The notes under the pieces are model-generated. The model had not been told where the DNA came from. It made no database searches and saw only the letters and a program-made list of their open reading frames with translations. A stretch of DNA of 64,000 nucleotides from Amphiura filiformis (taxonomy: Eukaryota > Echinodermata > Ophiuroidea > Amphilepidida > Amphiuridae): the NCBI RefSeq assembly GCF_039555335.1, contig NC_092635.1, forward strand, positions 54,813,755 through 54,877,754. The letters are read 5' to 3'. Of this stretch, positions 46,833 to 58,800 are shown piece by piece. A program made the position numbers and the translations under genes. Every line of letters starts with the position of its first letter. Within the stretch, counting starts at the first letter, position 1.

Positions 46833-49800
46833 GTAAGTGAACTGCACATGTACAATTCATGTTTGATTTTCTGATTGCCGTATACTGTACATGTATATAT
46901 AAATCGATATGTTTGTATTTTACAGCCTTGTCTGGTATTTTACTTTATAGAAGACTTGGGAGTTTCTTCGCAGGCATTATTGTGTGCGTTTCGCAAACTT
47001 TTTAATAGTAGCTGAAGTTGGTTCCCGGGAGTTGGTTGCTCTGCATGCAACAACCGTCGGGAGACAATATTGGTATCTCGATGTTACATTTAACCCTGGG
47101 ACATTAACATTATTATGTTTTGATGAATCCAAGTGTGTGAAAATATTGGATCCAATAGGCCCTAAAATGATAAAATTGGATACTTTACGCCCAATATTTA
47201 TTGGTCTCACTAGTAATAATGAGTTTTAAAATATTGGACGAGACGTATTTAAATAGCTCGACCAATAAATATGGACTCAATGGATCCAATTTTATATCAT
47301 AAATACCCAACTGGATGATTGATACATGCCGTCTTTGATACAGATTCAGTCATCAAAAGCAATTAGGCCTATATTTATAATCCTATAATGATTGGATATA
47401 AGAAATTGATACTTGATGGAATAAAATTATGTTATTATAAGTTTACTGTGGGATATCGCCAGGTCCAGCTAGTCTCTGCTGTCTTCGGAAGACGAGAATT
47501 GGGAAAATGTATCTTGCAAAACTTTTTTGACTCGCTGAATAGAGGACTACCGAGCATGATATAATTTTGAGCTATGATATTAATATTTTCTTATATTTAA
47601 TTACACAACATCCGTGGAACCAATTAACGTCTGGAACCTTACATTTGAATATAATAGATATTAATTGATTCGTGAATGGAAATAATGTACGGTTTTAATG
47701 ACTTTTAATAGATGATTCAACTATATTTTTTAATGTTGCTCGATTTTCGCATGCAGAATTTTTACTTCCGCATGTAAAATGGGAATGGATAGGTGTGATC
47801 TGGTAGTACTGAAAAATATAGGCGGCGCTGTTGCAGTGGAAACCGGGATTTAGCCTGAGAGCTATAGTTTGGCCCATAAAGTCAAGTTTGCATGTATTAA
47901 ACCGGGGTATTAAAACTTAACACTTTAGAACCCGGATTCCCGGAAACGTTGCAAAAGTTTTGCATGGAATGATACCGGTATTTAAGGAAATGCTCTGTAT
48001 CGGAGTATTTTAAAAGGGCATATCGTGATCCACAGCCTCATCCCCCCACAAAAAAAAAAAAAAGTTGAGATTTTTATACCACTGGAAGCCTCTGGCTACA
48101 TAATAAATGTTTATGTACCAAATATTTCTTGCAGATTAATTCGTTTAGCAAAAATATCGCTAAATTTGAACGAAATTACAACACTGGCCTCTAATGGAGC
48201 GGCCTACACATATTCATGCATAACTCGCAAACGCAAAACGGGAATCAACTTAAATTTTGGGAATAAGCTTTTTTCGTGAATGTCTACTGAAAAATGTCAT
48301 AAAAAGAGGATACAAGGATCACGAAATCTTCCTTTAAAATCAACCATGACCAAGTAAAAAAAGTGTTAGTGTTCACGTCCGCATCGAAATTGTGGGGGTG
48401 TGTGTGTGTTTTCGACATAGTCCGCAAAAACTTTAAGGAAGTTATTATATTGGCCCCATGTTTGGTTATTCCTTCATGTAATTTTACACGAAATTAGGGT
48501 TAAGGTTAGGGTTAGTTTAGGATTAGGATTAGGATTATGTCCAATAAGCATTTTCAAGCAGGTTTTGTGCAAATCAATCCATCATAACCATCAAATAAAA
48601 ATTTAGTGCAATTCAGTATGTTTCATACAATTTGAACGTCGTCTGATGTTAGATTTAATACTATTATCGGTAATTAGATTTTCTGATTTTGACAACATTT
48701 TGGTTTGTTTTGCCATTATATAGCCTATATTTATCTTATGTGATGAAATTTGGCGATAGTAGGCCTATATGTTTGAGAATATTTGAAGGGGAAGGTCATA
48801 ATTTCATGAAACTTGGAAAATATGAAAATTGGTGGCAGCCAACTTTTTTCAATGTTATCGGATTCATGAGGTCAAATAAGTACAGGATAATGAATTTATC
48901 ATGAAACTTGTTGAAAATGATCAGCAATATCTAGGCAAACTTTTCCAATGTCATTTCAAGGTCATCCGATGTCAGAATTATAAGGGAAGATTTCCATGAA
49001 AGCCAGTAATTTGCTAGTCAATATTAGAAAGTTATGTGGAGGTCATCCGAGGTCAAAATATATTCTTGAATTCAAGTTTATAGGCTGTCTTGTTTAAATT
49101 TGGTGTCGGGGAAAAATTAGGACCAAAGGTCGGGTTTCTTGATGCCGTTGGAATCGGCATAACATGAACTTGAACTTTCTCCCTATATTGACTCCAGACC
49201 TAAACGTTCGAGTTTCAAGTGAAAGGTTGTCGAACTTTATACATGTAGGTTCAATTATTTCAAACTTCAATACTCAAAAATCATACCAATGTATTTCCTT
49301 TAGTCATAAGGATTCTCCGATTCAGGGTTGACCATGGTTTGACTTTGACCTATGAACCGTTCTTGAAATATTTGGCTCTATGGGGGTCAAAAAAATACAA
49401 AACTGCTCAGATTTTGATAAAAATGGTGTCAAAATGTTTTGATAGGCCTATAACAATTCAAATAAAGATATAGAATTGCACGATCTACATCAAAATACGT
49501 CAAGGTCAGTAGGCCTCAGTGGTATAGGGCCTACTTGACTTGACTTATTTTGCTGTTACATAGGTAACGAAACATCCTAGATTGTGAATGAATCTACTTT
49601 TCTAAAATATCAGTTAATTCGTAAGCCCTGTATAGGCCTACATTTGCTTACATTGAATTAGCGAGTTAGGCCAAGAATATATATAATCAGGTAGGTCTAA
49701 AAAAAAAAAAAAAAAAAGAAGATATATCGGAAACAAGAGTTGGTCTGTATCGAGTTTGCACATCTGGGAGAAAGTTCAGGAAACCGGCATCTCGTATCGG

Positions 49801-52800
49801 AAACTATGGTACGAGATGCCGGTTTCCTGGAACTTTCTCCCAGATGTGCAAACTCGATACAGACCAACTGGTATCCATTTCCTGCGAAGACCATTATCAT
49901 TATCAGATTCTCGCGATCAGAAGCTATCAGATTAGGCTATAACTCTTTACGGGCGGATACGTGGTGGGTGCAGGGCACCCCAACCACCACTAAAAAAAGG
50001 CAACGACAACGCACAAAGGGGAAAAAAGAGAGCATAGAAAACCTATTCAGACGGTGGGAATGTACGATTTCCCCCGTTTTGTGCAAAATTTTCCGACTTC
50101 GATATCCGTGGCCCGTAGCCACCATAAAATATATGGGTCGATCAATTTCGAGACATTTTTGGGGAACCTTCCTTTAAAAAATGGATCTGCGCCTGCAGTG
50201 GCGTAGCCAGGGGGGCCGGGGGGGGGGCAGATTCCGCCTCCCTGCTCCGTTGTGGAACATGATGTTAGGCCTATATCCCCCTCCCGGGATGCTTGCCACC
50301 TGACTTGAGACCTTTTTTTACCATATTCGTAAAATATCTGGAACCGTACGAAGAATGCAGGTGGCTGACCAGTAAACTGGGGTTTAAATTTCGACCTGTG
50401 TGTATTGTAAAAGCCTTACTTGCGGTTCATTAAATCTTTCTACACATCCATGTATTTCTTTTGAGGCTGGGGGGGGGGCTGAATCCGCCGCCCCTGTAAT
50501 GGTCCTGTTTGTGAAATAAACAAGGAAGTTGAATTGTGATCTATAAACATGGCATGGTGTAATTTTAAGGAAGCAGAAATGTTGTTATCACTTCCTTAAT
50601 TTAGGACATATACCGACGAGTGACCTGTTTTAATCTCTAAACCATAACTCTGATCGCTCTGCCTCGAGAAGGGCGGCGTGGTCCCAGGACTTTCGCCAGT
50701 GGCCAGAGGCGACGCTAGTGGGGGGGGGGGGGGGTATGGTGTGTGACACCTGACACCCCCCCCCCATACACAATTTTGTCGGCAAAAATTGACTGTTGTC
50801 GTAAAAACCGTGTGATTGTCGGCAAATGTAGTAAAAGCTACCTGATTGTCGGCAAATTGCCAGTCATATAAAAGATTAATGTGTTACGAAATTGTGCTGT
50901 TGTTACGCAATAGACCTATTGTGAATGCTAGCGCTAGGCCTTATATAGTAGGCCTATTACAAACATTTGTGTCGAAAAAATGATGACTCCTACCTGGATG
51001 CTTCACGCCCAATGTTTATTGGTCTCGCTATGAGTTTTAAAATATTGGCTCGTATAGGCCTAGGCCCCCATGTTTCGCCCAATTTTTTTTAACTCATAGG
51101 CCTACACCGGGGCCTACACAAATGTAGCTCTACCAATATGGGCTCAATTGATTCCCGGAATGAATCCAATTTTATATCAAAATTGTGGCGTCCCCACCCC
51201 CTCTCGTTAACAGAGCATCCACAGAAAAATAATATTCGTTGACAGCATTGATGAGGGGCAGTCCACCGCGCTTTGGGTATGCCCCTACGTGCAAATAATA
51301 AAGCCCTGACAGGATCGGGCATAGAAGAGCCGAGCTTTTAGAAACCGACCCGCAAACCGAGTTAAAAGGCTACGGGCTGTTAATAGCAGTATAAACCATA
51401 AACTGCTTGGCGGAAGTTTCTGAATTTTGATGCGAGATTCAAGAATTCAGAATTACGATTGAAAGGAAGTATACATAAATCAAATAGGCAGATAACTATG
51501 TTTCTTCAGATCAAGAAAATGCTCGGCATCCACTCCCAGGGTAACCACTGCGTGGAGATTTCCGACACAAGGTAAACAAAGGCGAAATACAATGAAAATG
51601 ATGTTGCTAGGCTAAACCTTTAACATGTTCATGATGGGCACTTCGTGATCCACAGCCTCATCCCCCCACTTTCTCAAAAAAAGTTGAGATTTTTATATCA
51701 CTGGAAACATCTGGCTACATAATGTTTATGTACAAAATATTTCTTGCAGATTAATTCGTTTAGCAAAGATATCGTGAAATTTGAATTTCGTTCTGGTGCA
51801 CCAGAACGAAATTACAACGTATTGTCTATGGTAGACATGATCACATTTTGAACATGTGAGGGCGGGCTTCATTAAGCTTACTTGTGCACCAAGATCCAAG
51901 GAAAATGAAGAAAATATGGATTTTGACCCTCAAAACTCCAATGTAGCATGATTTTTAGAACTGCATTTGAATAATATTTAATACTATCAAGTAATGAAAG
52001 CCACATTTCATGAAACATTTATGAAAGTTTTGTAAAATGGCCCTTCGTGCTCAAAAATTTAGCCATAAAATACAAACACACATGTTATGACATAGGAAGC
52101 CATTGATTATGCTGGGACACACAATTTGGCCCATTTTGGGACATTCAAGCGAGCATACTTTTCCTCATAACATTGCCAATTATAGGCCTACACACATGAT
52201 TGACCCTTCATTTTTTAAGTTAAATGATTCTCTTTTGAATGAAAGCAATTTTAGATGAATTTATTAAATTTCAAAATTTTATGAACATGCCTATCTATGG
52301 AGCAGCGTAATACACATAATCATGCATAACTCATAAACGCAATATCGGAATCAACTGAAATTTTGGGAATATGCTTTTTCGTGGATATGTACTGAAAAAT
52401 GTCATAAAAAGAGGATGCTAGGATCACGAAATACTCACTTTCATATATAATGTACCGGTACATGTACGATCTTTTTTTCAGAATATACCTTTATTTTGTT
52501 AAAAACCGATTTTTTGGCATATTTGTAATACTTACACATGTTCCAACTTAAATCCATGAGCAAACTATCAAAATCGCCCTATTTGTAGTCAGGGGTATAG
52601 CTAGGCAAATTTTAGTGCCGGGTGAAATTTGTATGAAAATTGAAATGGACAATGGTATAAAAAAAAATTGAAATTTTGATAAGAATTGCTTATTTTTATA
52701 CTGATTGTTCATGTTCTTTTGAAACATTGAGACTTGAGTGCCTGGTATTTAGGCTCAAAATTAACTTGAGTGCCGGGTGGAAATTAGGAGTGCCGGGCAG

Positions 52801-55800
52801 GTCCGCCCGCCACCGCCCAGCATAGCTACAACCCTGTTTGTAGTAAAACGGGATGATTTTCTGTTGGTTCGACATATTATCATAATTTTTCAGATTATGA
52901 TAATGTGTCTGAACGATCATAAATCGTAGTCTCCTACGAATCCAATTTGGTTACGCTCCCTCCACATGTGGAGGGAGCATAACCAAACTTAGCCCGAGGT
53001 ACTCACACCTCCGTCACTACGATTTCCACTGTCCTTCTCCGTACGAAGGTCTGAGACTCCTGAGCATATCTGGTCCAGGGTACACATAAAATACCACCTT
53101 TTCTCATAAATACCACTTCCTATCAGTCCTCACGTGAAGATGAGACTTAAACAAAACATATTTGGTGCATGTTCGTAAATTTTGAGCACATTTGAGGATG
53201 TAAAAGACCAGACTTGTGACTGTTATCGTCGCCGTGTTTTGAATTCTTCCTATAAATAGATGCTGTCAGTGTGACGTCATCACCGCGACATGAATAGGAG
53301 ACTAACTCTGAGGCCGCACTTGTCGTCCTCATCCAAAAAGTCTGAGATATTTTGAGTGATAGAGGTGAAGTTTATGTTGTTCATGTTGTTTCTTTGCAAA
53401 TTCCCCATGTTTTTCGCGTCCAAATGTATTGGGAACTTTCATAATGATTGCATATTATCATTTTGGAAGAAAACAAGAAAAATCTAAAAATTTAAAAATA
53501 TCGTACATTAAGGCTTTAACTAACACATGAACAGCATGGACTACAGGCATGACAGGAAAAACTTCAGGCTCAGCAGCCCAGGGTTTATCATTGTAGTATG
53601 CTAGCTTTATCCAAAAATAAATAGGCCTATATTATGATCATGATCTCCGAGTTGAAATGATGACCCAGCCATACATGTTTATTTATATACAAGCTATACC
53701 AGTAGCTCGCGGGTGGTGAGAACAAAATTGTTAAAAGTAATCCTCCTAAAGTCACTGATCCAGACAGACCTGGGGGACAGACGTCACAAATAGACCAATG
53801 CATTAACTTATTTATCCTGCGTCACTTGGAAATCTTCACCCTGACGTTATAAGTCCAAGTCTGACCGACATGGTGCCAACTACTCCACTATACGACCCGA
53901 CAATGTTGTCAACTTCCCCTACCAATATCCGACGTCAGGCCTATGCTTGTGTGTTATCAGGGTATGCACACGCTTGACGTCACGTCACACATATCCAAAA
54001 ATTTGTGAACGGTTACATGCATTTTAAGTGATGCAGCGGGTGATGGGAATCAACTTTCATTAGCCTAATGGGGCGCATGATTGAGTGAGAGAGATTAGGT
54101 CACAGCTGATTGGTATGATACTGAGAATGAAAATTAGAAAAATCTTATTTTCTATTTATAGGCCTATTATTATTTGATTGGATACAATCACTCTGGTATG
54201 TAGGGCTTTGAATGGGGCTATTACTTTTAGTAATAGAACTGAGGGCACAACCTGGTTGATGAAGTTACACACACAACTGACGAAAGCTCGACCACTCACG
54301 CAGGGACAGGATGCACCCCGGATCAGGGTCGGATCCAGGAATTTTTGATAAAGGGGCGCCTTTTGGTCGACGACGAAAAAAATGTGTTAAAGGGGGTTAC
54401 CCCCTCGAAAACTCAACGGTTTTGGCCCATTGTTTGCTGTTCATGGCCGAATTGGTTCCTTTTTTTAAATTTCTTACAATTTTTGTATTTTTAAGTTTCC
54501 GGCGCCCTTTGCTAGTCAAAAAATAGCGCCGGTTGCGCCCCCCCCCCCCTAAATCCGCCTCTGACCGACGGCACACTCGTAGAAATAATGTTTACTGAGT
54601 TTGTCCTTCCATTCTCTTAATGTAATGAGCTCCTAAAATAATGCACAGGGTAAAGCAAACATACCAAAACAATAATTGTGCTTTCCATTATTTGTTTATT
54701 TCAGTTCTGTCTCAAACAACAACCCTGGAACCAACGGAACCCCCAGTTACTGTTGTGGAGACAGAGGCACCTACCACAGCGGCTTCCACAGAAGGTCCAC
54801 CAGGCACAGTGGATCCTGATGCAGATATAAGTACATATACTGATGATGAAATAGTGGAGTATGAGAGTAAGTAGATCAATCCTGAGGGCAGGGCACCTAT
54901 GTTTCATAACCACTAAGGTATAGGGCATTTTTTGTTTTAGCTATAGTCCCCTCTCCAGAAGTACCGGTATTTAATTATATTTGTACTTGCTCAACATGTA
55001 GCATTCAATGCGAATTTTGCTACACAATTCGATGCGGTTCTTTTTAAAACGGCCTAAAATGAGGCTATAACGCCCTTTCCAGCAATCTCTAATATTAATC
55101 TCCATGGACTTGACAAGTAAAATTGAAAAGGTCCATAAAAAAAAGAACGGCATCGAATTGTGTAATAGAATTTTTCAAAAAAATCACTGATTTAAATCCA
55201 AATTTTTTTACCATTTTTGATAAATCATGTAAGTATATTTCTTTTTTAAATTGACTGTTTTACTTCATTCCTAATGCTTCTACAGCTTTTGGATACAAAA
55301 TTACAAATACCTCTGTGTCCTTTTATCTATTGCTAAAACTTCATCTTCAAGGTGCAGAATTCAACAGGTTTTTTTTCCATGATTTAAACAATTTTTTTAG
55401 TTTTTTGCTACATTATACATTGACGCCCATTATTATAGTACCGTATATACTATATTTTCCTTGGCATAGTCAGGAATATCATAATGAAAGGACCTCGCTA
55501 TATAGACTAATCCAATTTCACACATTCCTAGACCTCAATGTCAGCCATATCAGGGTCCCCGTCGGATGTGGTCTTGGCGGGATTTTAAACTGCATTCCAT
55601 CACTTGTGTTACACATAGACAAAAGAATGATGAAAGTGTACAACACAATACAAGAAAACATCAATTTTAAGCAGTTTTAAGCCACCCAATTGGGTAGTCA
55701 CAACAACAGTTTGGGTCCCAGTAATGGCCAAATGAATTCTGACCATCACTTTGCTCGTTGGATTCACCTATATCTGTACACAAAATTACATTAAAGCACC

Positions 55801-58800
55801 CACAAACATGATTCCTCTAGTGTACAAAAATATTAGGATAAACTTGTAGACTGCATATTGAGCTCACGGTGTACAGTAATGACATACTTATTCCTTTTTA
55901 TTGTGATTTTTGTACAGAACTAGTTGGAGTCTTTGATGAGTATGTGCATAGAGAATATGAAGGCTATGATGGATGGTACAATAACAAAGCTCACCCTGAT
56001 TGGGGAGGCGCAGGTGAGTGGTCATAATTATTATTTACTCTCAAGATCAATTGTGAGGTTTTTACATATATCTTAAATAAAGAGATATTTTGCTCCACAA
56101 CGCCGTTTTCCCCTATGAAATCGGACATTCCTAAGCGAAGATATTGAGTTCGTAAGTTATGGTATTATAAGATTGGAAATTGAGATATATCGGCCTTTAA
56201 AAATATTATTGCCAATGTTGAGAATAGGAATTTCCTTGAAAAACGGCTCAAAAAATACAAGATGGCAGTTATATTCCGGTCTGAAACTATCAAACAATAT
56301 TTTTAACATTGATAACATCACAAATTCGCAACAAACCCAAATTGTGAAAAAATTACCCCCGGGCAGATTTTTGGCTATTTCTCCATTTATGATCCTGCCC
56401 AAAAGTGTCTGCTTTTGACATGACACGTCACAATTAATGATCGATCAAAAATTTGATTCATTTTTCAATTTCATCCACATTCATACTTTTAACATTTAAG
56501 GTGGTGCTACACCCCTGATAAATTTTGTGACTAATTTTACATTTTCTCAAAAATAACTACACACTGGTAACAAAGTTATGTATATTATAGGGCAAGGAAC
56601 CCAATTACTTCACTGAAATTTCAGTGATTCAAGACAAGTGGTTCATTATATATGTTAAGAAATGAGGTACATTCTAGCGGTACCTCTTTTCTTATCATAA
56701 ATAACATACCGCTTGTCTTGAGTCACTGAAATTCCAGTGTAGGAACTGGATTCCTTGCCCCTATAATATACATAACTTACCAGTGTGTTATTATTTTTTG
56801 AGAAAAATTCAAAAATAGTCACAAATTTATCAAGGGGTGTAGTACCACCTTAAACCAACCCTCTTCTTCTCTCTCTCTCTCTGTCATAAAGCTTCATATT
56901 TGCATACCGTATATTCTGTAATAAATGCCCCACTCTAATAAATGCCCCCGCCATTTTTTTCAAACCAAACTGTTTCATGCACTGTCAAAATACCATACAC
57001 CACCCTTATTTTTGAACATCAATCTCCGATTTCATGATATCCATATGTGAGCGACCATTGTTGTCAACATTGTTTACAGTATTTGTAGAAATTCCGTATT
57101 GGTTGTGGAGCACCGCAGCACTGCAAGATGGCACTAGCAATCTTTTAACAGGAATTATCGTTGTAAAAAAGACCACTAATTAATGCCCCCCCCCCCTTTG
57201 AAAATGTTATGCCTCGGTGACATTTATTAGATAATATCGAGGGTTGACAAACAGAAGGCCTTAACTCAAAAAGTGCCTTTTTGAGAAAAATGAGTAAAAT
57301 AATATTTTGCATTGAGATGTGACCAAGTATTATTGTGCTATAGATGCAATAGGAAGTTGAATTGAGTTAAGGCTTTATGATTTTAAGAATCTGTGGTATT
57401 ACAGATTATTTTGGTACCAAAATCTCAAAATGGCCAAAAGTGAGGCCTTCTGTTTGTCAAACCTCGATATACGGTATATAAAACGTAAATGAATGAAAGA
57501 ATATTGTGTAATCAAAATTATGATTCACTCGGATAAATCACTGAATCACCTTTTGAATATTAAATGGCTGGCTAGTACACTCAATATGTTGCTTACATTT
57601 GACTTGTGTAGAAATGGCATTGACTCGAAGACTACCAGTAGCATATGAAGATGGTGTGTACTCTATGGCAGGCAAAGATAGACCCAATCCTTTTGAAATC
57701 ACATGGAACACAATGAGGGGACTCACAGGAAAAGCTTCTTTTATGAACAGAACTGCATTCTTGGTCTTCTTTGGTAAGTAACACTTTACACCCGGGACTT
57801 TACATGATCATCAGTTTTCACACACAAATATACTGCAGGATCCAATTTTTTTAATTAGAGGTTAATAACTGCGCATCAGTTATTTGGAGGGCATTGTGAA
57901 AAAACATTTTGCCTTTGGAACCGAGGAATATCCCGAGGTCCAAAGCAAAATGTTTAGATTTTTCACAATGCCCGACATATTACCGATGCAAAGTTATTAA
58001 CCTCATTCATAACCATTACTTTAATCACTTTACCTTACAAAATAACACAAAATTTTGCTCAAAAGTTTATAAAAATAGATGATTTTTACATCTTCCCTTT
58101 CCGAAAATCGATCAGGCTAAAACATGACGACCAATAACAAAAGTGCGTATCACAATCTGTGCAAATATGGTAGCGCGCAATCCAAATACGCGCGCAGTTT
58201 GTTCGCCGCACAACAACACGCAAATGCCAGTCAATTGTGTGCGACATTGGAACAATTACGCATTTTGCGGTCAATTGTGAGATATTAATGACCTCGATTT
58301 GCGTTCGCCTTTTCACAAATAACTAAATGTAATTGGATCGCACACATCACGTTTATTAATGAGGTTATGAATATTTGATATTCCTTGCATGTGGGGTCAT
58401 TACCCTGATGGCCTAGTACCATAGTTTAAATTTCCTTTTCACATTAGGGTAATAGTATCTGGGTATTACAGTTCCCCGCAACTTTTATGCCCCTGTCAGA
58501 CTTTCTTGCTGCGGCAAGCGGCATGGCGTTCATTTGTCTGCAATGCCCATGCGTCAGTGACTCGGCAGTATGAAACCAGCATTATGTTAAGCTTGAAGAT
58601 ATAAAGGATGGACGGAGGGCTTCCATAAACAAGAGAAGCTACAGGGTGTTGTGTTATTTTATTTTAATTATTCCTAATTACATTAGGGGCTCACTGTATT
58701 ATCAATTGTGTTCAACAAATTTTGGAACCGATTCTAGGTGCGCAGTTCATAGTTCTATAAAATATATCCATGTACAAAGTACTCACATTTTTGGAGACTT

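Noticed and set aside
48492..48537. Chromosome end or fusion point
   Set aside because: Only a few degenerate telomere-like units within a gene intron; too short to claim a fusion.
49740..50177. 145-codon frame with a repeated start peptide
   Set aside because: The repetition comes from the foldback arms; the rest has no similarity I recognise and no splice fit to DUOX.
55315..55680. 121-codon frame in DUOX intron 2
   Set aside because: AT-rich hydrophobic reading with no domain; DUOX exons 2 and 3 join in phase without it.
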